Shown here: positions 10,256 through 19,708 of the stretch, piece by piece
Layout of the letters: every line of letters starts with the position of its first letter
How positions within the stretch are numbered: position 1 is the stretch's first letter
Assembly (NCBI RefSeq): GCF_011927835.1
Contig: NZ_JAATJH010000001.1
Span: forward strand, 1,007,104 to 1,071,103
DNA: 64,000 nucleotides
Source: Neolewinella antarctica
Lineage (GTDB): Bacteria; Bacteroidota; Bacteroidia; Chitinophagales; Saprospiraceae
Direction: 5' to 3'
Position numbers and translations under genes: made by a program
The notes under the pieces: generated by a model
The model's database searches: none
Told to the model about the DNA's origin: nothing
The model's input: the letters and a program-made list of their open reading frames with translations, nothing else

Positions 10256-11029
10256 TTGGGTAGGAGAAAAGGCGGCGGCCGCAAACGCAGCTTCGTCCGT
10301 GAAGACACGGCACCGAAACACCGCATCAACGACATGATCCGAGTTCCGGAAATTCGCCTCGTGGGCGACAACGTGGACACCATTGCCGCAGGCATTGGTG
10401 AGACATTCAAAGCCGGTGAGGTCTACGATACCCGCCAAGCAAACAAGTGGGCGCGCGCCGCCGAGCTTGATCTCGTTGAAATTAGCCCGAAAGCGAGTCC
10501 GCCCGTCGTCAAGCTCATTGACTACAAGAAATTCTTGTACCAGCAAAAGCAACGGGACAAAGAACTCAAAGCGAACACGGTACAGACCGTCGTCAAAGAA
10601 GTACGGTTTGGCCCCAACACGGGTGAACACGACTTTGAATTCAAGCTGCGCCACGCCCGCGAGTTTCTTGAAGAAGGCTCGAAGGTGAAGGCGTACGTCC
10701 ACTTTCGCGGTCGTACTATTGTATTCAAAGATCGCGGTGAATTGCTGTTGCTTCGTTTCATGAAAGAATTGGAGGACGTCGGATCGGCGGAAACCATGCC
10801 TACCATGGAGAAGCGCCGCATGAACGTCATGATTCAGCCCAAGAAGCGGAAGAAGACGGACGCTCAGAAGAAAAAGGACGCGGACATCAAGGCTAAAAAA
10901 GAATTAGCCGCTAGCAAAGCCGCCGCCGCCGCAGCAACTGAAAATAAGGAGGAAATTGCAGCAGCAGCAGCAGCCGATAAGCAAGCAGCTCCAGCTTCAG
11001 CTCCCGAAAAGGAAGCGGCGGGAGAATAA
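10256..11029 (+). CDS. infC: translation initiation factor IF-3
   Basis: 257-residue IF-3, which binds the 30S subunit, prevents premature 50S joining and proofreads start codons. The N-domain (HRINDMIRVPEIRLVGDNV) and C-domain (VKEVRFGPNTGEHDFEFKLRHA, VKAYVHFRGR) are clear. There is no ATG at the correct N-terminus: the frame offers TTG at 10256, ATA at 10253 and ATT at 10232, and the first in-frame ATG (10334) would delete conserved residues. In E. coli the rare infC start codon underlies autoregulation by IF-3, so the same may hold here (inference). A Lys/Ala-rich tail of about 70 residues extends beyond the usual length of about 180. Unlike the common order, rpmI and rplT do not follow; a terminator does. 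Confidence 0.95.
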   Translation: MGRRKGGGRKRSFVREDTAPKHRINDMIRVPEIRLVGDNVDTIAAGIGETFKAGEVYDTRQANKWARAAELDLVEISPKASPPVVKLIDYKKFLYQQKQRDKELKANTVQTVVKEVRFGPNTGEHDFEFKLRHAREFLEEGSKVKAYVHFRGRTIVFKDRGELLLLRFMKELEDVGSAETMPTMEKRRMNVMIQPKKRKKTDAQKKKDADIKAKKELAASKAAAAAATENKEEIAAAAAADKQAAPASAPEKEAAGE

Positions 11030-11057
11030 GCTTCTTCGTTCAGTTTCAAGATTACAC

Positions 11058-11093
11058 AAAGCCCCGCACCATGTCACTTGGTACGGGGCTTTG
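11058..11093. terminator. bidirectional terminator between infC and lptE
   Basis: Stem AAAGCCCCG / CGGGGCTTT extended by ACCA / TGGT around a short loop. A-rich and T-rich flanks on both sides make it usable by the converging infC and lptE transcripts. Confidence 0.8.
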
Positions 11094-11130
11094 TTAATAC
11101 TACCGCTACTGGGTTACGGGGGGCAGTTGC

Positions 11131-11646
11131 TCACCACTCTTCCGCAAATGCCTTATTAAAGATCTTTTCGTTGATGTCGTTCACGATCTCTTCTATTGCC
11201 TCGTCCTGCACGGAGGCTAAGGTTTGTGAAGCGGGGAAATCAAAAAATTGGGAGAAGTTTTGCTTCCACTTATCCTCCCCCGATTCGTCAAGTAGGTTCG
11301 TGTAACTGATAGCGACTACGATAGTAAGTCGGTTGAGCGCGGCGATCGCACTCGTTTGGTCACCCGGTCGGGCACCTTCCGCAGATACTCTAAAGTCAAC
11401 CAGCGTACCTTCCAACTGGATATCGGGGTTTGACTCTACGATAGTCAGGCGCGCTTCATCGCGCACCTTATTACGGAGCTCTTCGGTCATGTCCTGGTGT
11501 AAAGTCGGTGGAGCACCGATGGCGTTATCCAAGTAAATGGGTATATAAGCCGACTCTACTCCATCGGGGATTGATATCCCCCGAAAAGAGTAGCAGGCCA
11601 CGAACAGCAAGGCAACTAAGCTCAGCAAAAAAAGCTTTTTCATCAT
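11131..11646 (-). CDS. lptE: LptE-family LPS-assembly lipoprotein
   Basis: 171-residue outer-membrane lipoprotein expected to plug LptD and help insert lipopolysaccharide in the outer leaflet. The signal peptide ends in a lipobox FVACYSF with Cys18, followed by the family-typical short tyrosine-containing start and IPDGVESAYIPIY. The middle has LTIVESNPDIQLEGTLVDF and the C-terminal helix AIEEIVNDINEKIFNKAF. It is on the minus strand and converges on infC. The Bacteroidota LptE family is divergent in sequence, so the assignment rests on the overall pattern. An adjacent second ATG is possible. Confidence 0.85.
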   Translation of the reverse strand: MMKKLFLLSLVALLFVACYSFRGISIPDGVESAYIPIYLDNAIGAPPTLHQDMTEELRNKVRDEARLTIVESNPDIQLEGTLVDFRVSAEGARPGDQTSAIAALNRLTIVVAISYTNLLDESGEDKWKQNFSQFFDFPASQTLASVQDEAIEEIVNDINEKIFNKAFAEEW

Positions 11647-11775
11647 ATTTTCGTAGTGTTGTTAGCCCAAAGATAGCCGGAGGTTCTCCAGCCGTGGCCT
11701 GTCGCTCCGCGTTATGATCGTTCGGTCTCAAATTTACCGTCAACGGCACGACAGATGCCATAGGTAGCTTATGCT

Positions 11776-11814
11776 CAAAAAATCCCCACCGCCAAAATGT
11801 GACGGTGGGGATTC
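11776..11814 (-). terminator. intrinsic terminator of the Crp/Fnr gene
   Basis: Perfect 11-base stem AATCCCCACCG / CGGTGGGGATT, 45 bases beyond the stop of the regulator gene. It is followed, on the minus strand, by a run of T. Confidence 0.85.
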
Positions 11815-11858
11815 AAAAATTTACTTATTCTAAACCAATTAGCAACGAGTAGCTAGCA

Positions 11859-12551
11859 TCAAGCTGCGTTCGCCTGGAGTACGTCCATGTCGCGAACGAG
11901 AATGCGACCACGGTTGAAGTAGATCAGATTCTCCTTGCGGAGTTCGTTGAGTACAAGGGTCACGGTTTGGCGGCTGGTGCAGGTAATGTTGGCAATGTCC
12001 TGATGGGTAAGGCTGTGCTTCAAGAGCATCTCGTAGCCCACGCGGCGGCCACGCTTCGTAACTACTTCGTGGAGGAAGCTGACGATACGGCTCCGAGCAT
12101 CTTTAAAGATTAAGTTCTCCAGTTTCGTTTCTGCCGCCATCATCCGTTGCCCGAAGAGCATGAGGAGCTGCTGGTTAAGCGTGGTATTCAGAGCGAGAAT
12201 GCGCTGGAAATCCGCGATGCGGATCGTACAGTACTGAATTTCTTCCTTAAGGGACTGTGCGGTCTCGTTACGGGTAGATTCTCCTACGAGGGCGAGCTCA
12301 CCGAAAATAGCTTCCGGGTGAATGAGTTGTTTAATGACCTCCTTACCTTCGCTGTTGTGGGTGCTGATCTTGATGGCCCCTTTGGAGAGTAAGTAGAGGT
12401 AATCGCTGTTGTCTCCCGGCTGGTAGATGACCGAGTAGCGAGGCTTCTTGCGAAATTCCATCGCGTCGGCGAGTTGATTTTTTTCCGTACCGTTCAAACA
12501 ATCAAATACGGAGAACTGGTTAAGCAGGGTAATTTTAGCTTCGGTAGACAT
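11859..12551 (-). CDS. Crp/Fnr family transcriptional regulator
   Basis: 230-residue regulator with an N-terminal cyclic-nucleotide-binding beta-roll (about residues 10-125; YVIYQPGD-like strand, GAIKISTHNSEGKEVIKQL, EAIFGELALVGE) and a C-terminal winged helix (about 150-225) with recognition region LTHQDIANITCTSRQTVTLVLNEL. The Fnr-type N-terminal cysteine cluster for an iron-sulfur centre is absent, so it is not an oxygen-sensing Fnr. Whether it binds cAMP cannot be told. It is monocistronic with its own terminator. The targets are unknown, although it lies next to the SusC/D-VCBS operon. Confidence 0.92.
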   Translation of the reverse strand: MSTEAKITLLNQFSVFDCLNGTEKNQLADAMEFRKKPRYSVIYQPGDNSDYLYLLSKGAIKISTHNSEGKEVIKQLIHPEAIFGELALVGESTRNETAQSLKEEIQYCTIRIADFQRILALNTTLNQQLLMLFGQRMMAAETKLENLIFKDARSRIVSFLHEVVTKRGRRVGYEMLLKHSLTHQDIANITCTSRQTVTLVLNELRKENLIYFNRGRILVRDMDVLQANAA

Positions 12552-12765
12552 GGTGTACGCTATTTGGTGAAGGGACTGAAAATATATTAACTACTGCGCA
12601 GATTGGTATCGGCGGATACATCAACTGCCGTTGGTAATGATGGGACACCAAGAAGACGGTTACCCCCTACCCCACCGTTAGTTAATTTTGAAATTACTTT
12701 CTGTCGGATAAATTACGGAAGCAGAATTCTTTTCGTCCGCTTCACTACACCGCTCGATTGCAAAG

Positions 12766-15700
12766 TCAATCCGTCGTTACCGTCAGCCCTCCACTCCCCG
12801 GTGGTTGAATAGTCAAAAGTTTCAGCGCTCCCCCGCTACGGGCGACTAGGTAGCCACTGGTTTGGCCCAGGCGAATGGCTTTGATTGCCCGGACTTCTCC
12901 GCCAATCCGTAGACCAGCAAGTGGCATCGCTTCCGCCCCACCCCGCCCGTCAAAATGGAGAGTGGAGACGAAGCTTGCGTCGTACCAACCCATTTCGATG
13001 TTCGACCCCAGAAAATTGCCCCCGCTCAACCAACTACTCCCCGCACCTGCGTCCGCGCCCAACGGACAGAAAGCCTGTAGCGCGGAAAACTGCGCGCGGT
13101 CCGGGAGCAAGTTTGGCGTAAAGATGCCGTCGCCGTTGTTCATGAATGCGTAACTCGCCAGGGTATTGACCAAAAACTTGTCGGCTTGCGCCAGGTTATC
13201 GGCACCAAACATGTCTTCCAGCGTTGCCCCCGCCATCTCTTGCGCAAAAAGGTATTTCTTCTTCAAGCTCGGTAGTTGTTTGATCAGTTCGGCGTGGCTT
13301 GCGAAGGGGATCTTCCGGTCCTTTACGTAGTAAGTGAGCACCTGCTCCGGCTGGCCATTACCGTCGAAGTCGTTCACGTACATTTCCAGCGGTCGTGCTT
13401 CCGTCGGTTTTAGTTTATTGTTTAGACCGAGGTTACCGGCCAGTATATCGAGGTCACCGTCACCATCGAGGTCGGCGGCTTCGACCGTATTCCACCAACC
13501 GTGGAGCTGGCCAACCGTCTGCTTTTGTAACCGGTCGCCCTGATTCTCGTAGATGGTGATGGGCGCCCATTCGGCGGCAATTATCAAATCCAGGTCTCCA
13601 TCCGCATCCGTATCGGCCCACCGTCCATCTTTAACGAAGCCGGCCTTTTTCAGGTCCGCGGACCACGCCTCCGTTGCGTCCGCAAACTTCCCGTTACCCA
13701 CGTTGATTAATAGATACGAGTCCGGGATCTGGCCATAAAAGCGCGGAACGACGCGGCCGCCGAAGAATAAGTCGATTAGCCCATCCCCGTTCACGTCCCC
13801 GGGAACTACGCACGAGGCCGTCATGAATAGCTCGGGAATGACGTATTTGGTAAAATCTCCCCGTCCGTCGTTCCAGTAGATGCGCTGCGTGCGCGGCTCT
13901 TGATTGGCGAAATATTCGTTACCACCGGCGGCCACCACCAGGTCGAGATCACCGTCACCATCCAGATCGGCGAAGGCGGCGTCGACGTCTTCGTAAACGG
14001 AATCCAGTACTATTACTTCCGGCGTAGCCAGGCGGAAAGTAAGGTCAGGGTTTTGTAGGTAAAGCGCAGAGCGGTTACGCTTAGAAGAGCCGACGTAAAA
14101 ATCTTCGCGCCCATCCCCATTTACGTCCCCGACGGCTAGTGCGGGACCTTCCGTTGAAGCCATGTTCGGCATCAGCGGTTCACGCGTAAAATCGACGAAA
14201 GCGTTCTCAACGTGCATGAAGTCGATACCCGACCGCGCCGTTATGTCCTCGAAGACTGGGCGGTCTGGCGTTTGCGCGGTCCCGATAGCTATCGGGAGTA
14301 CGGGGATTTTGTACTTAGGCAATGAAGCACTGTAAGCTACCGTAATTGTCGTATCGACGGCTACTAGGTCGAGCACCCGGTACCGCCGGTCCGGAAAGAC
14401 AAAAAGCACCGAATCCACTAAGTCAGGATCGCCCAGGCTAATCAGCAACGGGGCCTGAACGCTAGATTGATACCCCCGGGTAGGAAAATAGTCGTAGACC
14501 ATCCGTTCGTCTCCGGCAAAAACGATTGCCACTGAGCCGACGCCATCCCGATTTTTCTCGGAACCTCGCACCTCGATCTTCAGCCACGCACTTCCTTTAT
14601 CACTCGAATCCGCGTTTTTCTGGTACTCATTTCGGTACAGGTAAGGCGTATCGTCGATATTGTTGGTTACCACGTCGAGGTCGCCATCGTTGTCCAGGTC
14701 AACGTAGACGGCGCTACTGGAGTAGGAAATGTCCCCGCCGGCAATTCCCTCGCTAAGGTCCGCGAAGCGCAGATTGCCCTGATTCCGGTAAAATTTATTT
14801 TTTAACTTGATTTCGGGCATCTTATCGATAAAAGCTAACTCCGAGTCGCGTATGTCATTGTACTCTTCCCGGAATTGCAGATCCGTATTGGTCTTGAAGT
14901 TGATGTAGTCGATATCGTTCATCCGCCGCGGAATACCGTTACTGATGAACAGGTCGCGCAGACCATCGTGGTCAAAATCAAAAAACAAAGAGCCCCACGA
15001 CCAGTCCGACGCCTCTACGCCAGCGAAAGCCCCAATTTCACTGAAGCTTCCGTCCCCGTTGTTTAGCTGAAGCGTGTTGCGTGAAAACTGGGGATTGTAC
15101 CCAAAGCCGAGCTTGAACTTAAACACGTCAAACCCATCTTCGCCAAGTGAGCTCTTCAGAATCTGCGGATCCTCCGGCAGCATATCCAACGAAAACACTT
15201 CCCGTAGGCCATCATTATTAATATCGGCAATATCTACGCCCATCGAAAAACGGCTCGTGTGCTGCATCATCTCCGTCAGCACCTCCCGAAAGGTGCCATC
15301 CTGGTTGTTCAGGTACAGGTAATCATTCTCGTGGAAATCATTCCCTACGTAAATATCCGGCCAGCCGTCGTTGTTGAGGTCGCCAGTAGCTAAGCCCAGG
15401 CCGTACCCGATCACGCTACTGTAAATCCCAGCGGCTTCCGTGACGTTGATGAATTTACCATCGTCATTGCGCATCAGTCGGTCGCCCGTTAGCGGGTTGG
15501 CCTCCTTGAGTTTGCCCGTGCGCTTACCAAAAGTACCGTTCTGGTGCAGGGAGTGGTTGAGCTGGTACATATCGAGGTCGCCGTCCAGGTCATAGTCGAA
15601 AAAGGCAGCCTGGGTACCGAGGCTGGCGAAGTCGAGGCCGTAGGCGGCCGCTTCGTCTTTATACGTTGGCACACCGTCCACGAGTCCCTGGCAAACGTAG

Positions 15701-16158
15701 AGTTGATTTTGCCCCGTGAGCATTAAATATCCGCTGACTTGATTAACGTATATATCCAGTAGCCCGTCCTGATTAATATCAACGACGGAAGCCCCCGTCG
15801 TCCACCCCGGCAAGCCAGCAACGCCGGCTTGTTCGGTAATTTCCCGGAATTTCAATTCCCCTTCGTTGAGGTACATCCTATTTGCCCCCTGGTTGGAGGT
15901 GAAGTATAAATCGACCAGGCCATCCTGATTAAAATCCCCCGCCGCCAGACCACCACCGTTGTAGAAGTACATGTAGTTAAATACATTAAACTCCGCCGTC
16001 AATTCCGGTTGGTTATTAAAGGTCAGTCTCGTTTTGTCACCTTTGAGTAACGTGAATAGCTGAGGAACATCACTGGTGACCTGAGTTGCCGGGCTTCCGC
16101 AACTCAAGACCACCGTCACCAGCAGGGGGGCAATTAACAGCAGCAGCTTGTTGTGCAT
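12766..16158 (-). CDS. VCBS/FG-GAP repeat lipoprotein with ASPIC/UnbV domain (copy 1)
   Basis: 1130-residue surface protein made of two blocks of calcium-binding VCBS/FG-GAP repeats (many copies of the pattern DxNxDGxxDxY, for example GDFNQDGLVDLYF and DVNGDGREDFYVG) that fold as beta-propellers, separated by an ASPIC/UnbV domain near residues 510-600 (GVGSVAIVF, PTRGYQSS). A signal peptide ending in lipobox VVLSCGS gives acylated Cys20. It follows its paralogue by 37 bases and closes the four-gene SusC-SusD-VCBS-VCBS operon. The likely role is surface capture or adhesion for the cognate SusC/D uptake system; that is inference, and no catalytic motif is visible. Its linker near 14274-14305 carries a perfect CCCGATAGCTATCGGG palindrome related to the dispersed repeats. 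Confidence 0.9.
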   Translation of the reverse strand: MHNKLLLLIAPLLVTVVLSCGSPATQVTSDVPQLFTLLKGDKTRLTFNNQPELTAEFNVFNYMYFYNGGGLAAGDFNQDGLVDLYFTSNQGANRMYLNEGELKFREITEQAGVAGLPGWTTGASVVDINQDGLLDIYVNQVSGYLMLTGQNQLYVCQGLVDGVPTYKDEAAAYGLDFASLGTQAAFFDYDLDGDLDMYQLNHSLHQNGTFGKRTGKLKEANPLTGDRLMRNDDGKFINVTEAAGIYSSVIGYGLGLATGDLNNDGWPDIYVGNDFHENDYLYLNNQDGTFREVLTEMMQHTSRFSMGVDIADINNDGLREVFSLDMLPEDPQILKSSLGEDGFDVFKFKLGFGYNPQFSRNTLQLNNGDGSFSEIGAFAGVEASDWSWGSLFFDFDHDGLRDLFISNGIPRRMNDIDYINFKTNTDLQFREEYNDIRDSELAFIDKMPEIKLKNKFYRNQGNLRFADLSEGIAGGDISYSSSAVYVDLDNDGDLDVVTNNIDDTPYLYRNEYQKNADSSDKGSAWLKIEVRGSEKNRDGVGSVAIVFAGDERMVYDYFPTRGYQSSVQAPLLISLGDPDLVDSVLFVFPDRRYRVLDLVAVDTTITVAYSASLPKYKIPVLPIAIGTAQTPDRPVFEDITARSGIDFMHVENAFVDFTREPLMPNMASTEGPALAVGDVNGDGREDFYVGSSKRNRSALYLQNPDLTFRLATPEVIVLDSVYEDVDAAFADLDGDGDLDLVVAAGGNEYFANQEPRTQRIYWNDGRGDFTKYVIPELFMTASCVVPGDVNGDGLIDLFFGGRVVPRFYGQIPDSYLLINVGNGKFADATEAWSADLKKAGFVKDGRWADTDADGDLDLIIAAEWAPITIYENQGDRLQKQTVGQLHGWWNTVEAADLDGDGDLDILAGNLGLNNKLKPTEARPLEMYVNDFDGNGQPEQVLTYYVKDRKIPFASHAELIKQLPSLKKKYLFAQEMAGATLEDMFGADNLAQADKFLVNTLASYAFMNNGDGIFTPNLLPDRAQFSALQAFCPLGADAGAGSSWLSGGNFLGSNIEMGWYDASFVSTLHFDGRGGAEAMPLAGLRIGGEVRAIKAIRLGQTSGYLVARSGGALKLLTIQPPGSGGLTVTTD
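13043..13058 (+). repeat. 16-base dispersed repeat inside VCBS copy 1
   Basis: Reads GCACCTGCGTCCGCGC on the plus strand. It encodes part of LGADAGAGS near the C-terminus of the protein. Confidence 0.5.
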
Positions 16159-16195
16159 AATTCATTGATCTTTCCGCAAACTTGCGTTGCCCACG

Positions 16196-19100
16196 TTATT
16201 GAAGTGTCCGGCTAATCTCAAAAAGCCGGGGCCGCTCGTCATTCACCGTCGCTAGTAAGTAGCGACGGCCGTTCAGTGTTAGCTCGGTAATCGATTTTAC
16301 GTCGCCCCGGATACTCAGGCCACTTTCTGCGTTCGGTACGTACTCGAACCCTTGTTCGGTATTCAGTAAGACGTGGCCGAACGAAGCGTCCAGGCGTGAA
16401 AATTGGGGTCGGAAACCACTCTCGTTTCCGGCCATGACGAGATCGATCCGCCCGTCACCATTCACGTCCGTGCAGGCAATGCCACAAACGCAGGAGAGTT
16501 GTACGTCGGTGGGTAGTTGCTCAACGGTGAAGTTGTAGTCGCCGTCGTTGTAAGCAATGACCGATGGAAAATAATCGGCCACGTAGACGATGGCCTTCTC
16601 GAGCACTGACTTTTTAAAGAGCTCCTGGATGGATTTTTTAGCGTACACCGCATGTTGCAAACTTTCTTTTTTCAGGCTATTGACCTGCCCGGTTAGGTCT
16701 CGCTTCATGGGCACGGGCATATCTCTCCCCTCAATTGTCGTCGTGATGATTTTTTCGGTCGTGCCGTTCCCGTCGAAGTCTCCGACCCACAATTTTGCCG
16801 GTGCATCCTTGCTCACGTTGAAGTAGAAATTTTCGCCCACGTTACCCAGGATCAAGTCCTGGTCCCCATCCCCATCGAGATCGGCCGCTTCCACCGCGTA
16901 CCACCAGCCGCGTAGTTCGTTCAGACTACTCGTTTGCTCCGCAAAAACACTTCCGTTGAAAGTAAGAATACGGGGGCTGCCCCACTCCGCCGTAGTGATT
17001 AACGCGCGTTCATTCCCCGCCAGCACGGACCATTTTGCGTCGGTCACCATACCCAGCGTTGCGAAAATTCTGGCTTTTTTCGCCGTTACGTTACTGTATT
17101 TGCCGGTTCCGTCATTCTCCAGCAACGCGCTGGGGGCGGGGGCGGCGTAGTTCTGGGGCATACTCCGGGTGCCGATGAAGAGGTCCAGGTCTCCATCCTC
17201 GTCAAAATCTAACGGAAGAACTACTGAGGTATTAAGGCCGAAGCGGGGCAGGGCTCCGGACCGGAAGCTAAAATTTCCCTCACCGTCGTTGAAGTACAGT
17301 TTATCGTTCAAATACGTCGCGTTCACCCGGTCAAAATTACCTCCGGACCCAACGTACAGGTCCAGGTCACCATCTCCGTCCGCATCGAAAAATGCCGCAC
17401 CGATGTCTTCCGTCTGGGCTACTTGCTTGAAGACCGGCTGCTCTTTCAGCACCAATTCGCCACCAGACGCCTGCAGGTATAACTGCGCGGCTTGGTTGCG
17501 TGCGCCACCGACGAAAACATCGTCGAGACCGTCCCCATTTACGTCACCAACCGCCGCGTAGGGGCCTTCCTGGGTCAGTGAGCGGATAACGAGTCCTTCA
17601 TTCAGCAGGTCGAAATAGTTTTCTTCCTCGTGTGCCGCGAAGGGGACATTAACTTCTTCCTTTAATAAAGTCTGCTTGATGCTTTGCGGGGTCGCCCCGA
17701 CTGAGTACGGGACTAGCTGGCGCGTCGCGGGTGCCAGGTAAGGTTGATTGGAAGCCGTGTTTTGGTCCACCAGTAACGTCGTACCAGAGTCCGGAATGCC
17801 GAGGACGGATACGGTTCGGTCGGGCCAACATACCCGAATACTATCGGGAGCTTCTCCCGGAGGAATACCGAAGACAATCCCGTAGTCCATGCTCGACTGG
17901 AAGCCGCGCGTTGGAATGAGTTCAGCCATTTGATTGGTACCACTTCCTTCCAAAAATACCTTAGCGCCAACGGCGAAGGTGTTGTCTCCCTTACCGCGCA
18001 GCCGCACCCGTACGTTACCAGCTCCCAATTGACTGGCTTGGTTACGAAAAAGGAAAGCTGGTTGGTTAACGTTGTTGACCACTAGGTCTAAGTCACCATC
18101 ATCGTCTAAATCACCGTAGGCGGCTCCGTTAGAAAAAGAAGGTTCGTCTACGCCCCAGACTACGGTCGCATCATCAAACCGCATATCTCCGGCATTGCGG
18201 AAAAGCCTGTTTGGCAACGGTTCCGATGGCATGCGTTCGATCACTTTGTCCACTTCTTCTTTCTTTCCCGTCAGCACCATCCGCCGCGCGACGTCATTCG
18301 AGAAAAAATCGATAAAATCTTGGTTGGTCAGGCTGTGGTAGATACCGTTAGAGACGTATATATCCCGGAGGCCATCATTATCGGCGTCAAAAAGCAGGGC
18401 ACCCCAGCTCCAATCCGTCGCCTCCACGCCGCTGTACTGAGCAACTTCGCGGAAGTTGCCCCGACCATCATTGAGTTGCAGCGTGTTGTGCATGTACTGG
18501 TTGTAAAATCCCCGCCGCTGTTTTAGTTGGTTGATATTGACATCTTCGAACTGAACGGTGGTTTTGCGCCGGTAATCACTTTCGGGCAGCATTTCGGTGA
18601 CGAAGATCTCTGGTGATCCGTCGTTATTCAGGTCCGCCATATCCGCCCCCATGGAAGCCAAGCTAATGTGTTGGGTCCGCCCTTCTACATCCTCGGTGAA
18701 AGTTCCATCCTGATTGTTGATGTATAAATAATCGCGCTCGTAGAAGTCATTGGAAATATAGAAATCGGGGTACAGGTCACCGTTCACGTCGCCCACGGTA
18801 ATACCGAGTCCGAAGCCGATCAGGCTGCCGTAGATGCCGGCTTCCTCGGAAAAATCGGTAAATGTTCCGCCATCATTGCGCATCAGTTTATCTCCCCCAC
18901 CCTTCAGGAAGTTTTTGACGTTCCAATCCTCGGCGTAGCGTTCCCGGTCGTTACTGAAATTAAGGTTGTTGACCGGGATGAAGGAGTTGTTGAGTAGGTA
19001 GACGTCAAGATCACCGTCGAGGTCATAATCTACGAACGCGGCGTGGGTAGTGTACCCGGACTCATCCAGACCGTATTCGGCAGCCGCTTCGCGAAAGGTA

Positions 19101-19591
19101 TTGTCCCGATTATTTAAGAACAAGCTATTTTTCTGGTCAGCGCCTTTCCGGAAGCCGGCGTTACAGACGTAGATGTCGAGAAATCCATCGGCGTTGATGT
19201 CGACCACCGCTACGCCAGTGCTCCACTTTTCGGGTAGTTCAATTCCTGCTTTCACGGAAATATCTTCAAACTCAAAGTTTCCTTTATTCAAAAAGAGTTT
19301 ATTCGGCCCCAGATTGGCGGACATAAATATCTCCGGAAGGCCATCATTATTGATGTCGATCAAGCCGACGCCGCCGCCGTTGTAGAAATTACGGTAGTTA
19401 AAGATATTTAGGTCATCGTCGTTGGTGACGGAATTTGTAAAGTCAAACCCAGTCTCCGCCGATTTAGTCAACTCGAAAATCGGTGGGCCACCAGCGGAAT
19501 CAACTTGCCCAGTATCCTTGCCCCTACAACCAGCACCCAGCACCTGCGTCAGCGCCAAAAAGAACAGCAGTGGAGAAATCGATCTGAGCAT
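16196..19591 (-). CDS. VCBS/FG-GAP repeat lipoprotein with ASPIC/UnbV domain (copy 2)
   Basis: 1131-residue paralogue of the next gene, with the same order: lipoprotein signal, N-terminal VCBS propeller, ASPIC/UnbV domain (VGAKVFLEG, PTRGFQSSMDYG), then a second VCBS propeller starting at AAVGDVNGDGLDDVFVGG. I chose the ATG at 19591 because it gives a clean signal peptide ending in GAGCRG, whereas the frame extends upstream to 19648. It lies 117 bases after SusD and 37 before copy 1. The linker between ASPIC and the second propeller (about 17686-17735) is encoded by a roughly 50-base sequence almost identical to an intergenic repeat at 52801, and its signal peptide includes a 16-base repeat at 19540. 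Confidence 0.9.
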   Translation of the reverse strand: MLRSISPLLFFLALTQVLGAGCRGKDTGQVDSAGGPPIFELTKSAETGFDFTNSVTNDDDLNIFNYRNFYNGGGVGLIDINNDGLPEIFMSANLGPNKLFLNKGNFEFEDISVKAGIELPEKWSTGVAVVDINADGFLDIYVCNAGFRKGADQKNSLFLNNRDNTFREAAAEYGLDESGYTTHAAFVDYDLDGDLDVYLLNNSFIPVNNLNFSNDRERYAEDWNVKNFLKGGGDKLMRNDGGTFTDFSEEAGIYGSLIGFGLGITVGDVNGDLYPDFYISNDFYERDYLYINNQDGTFTEDVEGRTQHISLASMGADMADLNNDGSPEIFVTEMLPESDYRRKTTVQFEDVNINQLKQRRGFYNQYMHNTLQLNDGRGNFREVAQYSGVEATDWSWGALLFDADNDGLRDIYVSNGIYHSLTNQDFIDFFSNDVARRMVLTGKKEEVDKVIERMPSEPLPNRLFRNAGDMRFDDATVVWGVDEPSFSNGAAYGDLDDDGDLDLVVNNVNQPAFLFRNQASQLGAGNVRVRLRGKGDNTFAVGAKVFLEGSGTNQMAELIPTRGFQSSMDYGIVFGIPPGEAPDSIRVCWPDRTVSVLGIPDSGTTLLVDQNTASNQPYLAPATRQLVPYSVGATPQSIKQTLLKEEVNVPFAAHEEENYFDLLNEGLVIRSLTQEGPYAAVGDVNGDGLDDVFVGGARNQAAQLYLQASGGELVLKEQPVFKQVAQTEDIGAAFFDADGDGDLDLYVGSGGNFDRVNATYLNDKLYFNDGEGNFSFRSGALPRFGLNTSVVLPLDFDEDGDLDLFIGTRSMPQNYAAPAPSALLENDGTGKYSNVTAKKARIFATLGMVTDAKWSVLAGNERALITTAEWGSPRILTFNGSVFAEQTSSLNELRGWWYAVEAADLDGDGDQDLILGNVGENFYFNVSKDAPAKLWVGDFDGNGTTEKIITTTIEGRDMPVPMKRDLTGQVNSLKKESLQHAVYAKKSIQELFKKSVLEKAIVYVADYFPSVIAYNDGDYNFTVEQLPTDVQLSCVCGIACTDVNGDGRIDLVMAGNESGFRPQFSRLDASFGHVLLNTEQGFEYVPNAESGLSIRGDVKSITELTLNGRRYLLATVNDERPRLFEISRTLQ
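17686..17735 (+). repeat. long form of the dispersed repeat, inside VCBS copy 2
   Basis: About 44 of 49 aligned bases match 52801-52850, including GTACGGGACTAGCT and CGCGTCGCGGGTGC. It is translated in frame as part of the linker APATRQLVPYSVGATP. Confidence 0.65.
19540..19555 (+). repeat. 16-base dispersed repeat in signal peptide of VCBS copy 2
   Basis: Reads GCACCTGCGTCAGCGC. On the coding strand it specifies ALTQV, just before the lipobox cysteine. Confidence 0.55.
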
Positions 19592-19708
19592 AGGGGTAAA
19601 ATTAGCAAGAGCGAACAGACGGGCTGCTCGCTCTTGCGTATTAATCAATTCAAATCATTGTTATGGATAAATTCCCAATGACGTCAGCGTTAAATGATTC
19701 AAAAGGAT

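Noticed and set aside
10241..10702. Minus-strand open frame of 153 codons opposite infC
   Set aside because: It lies wholly antisense to infC, whose protein is unmistakable. No protein features.
11525..11761. 78-codon minus-strand frame at the lptE start
   Set aside because: It overlaps the lptE signal-peptide region in another frame and shows no protein features.
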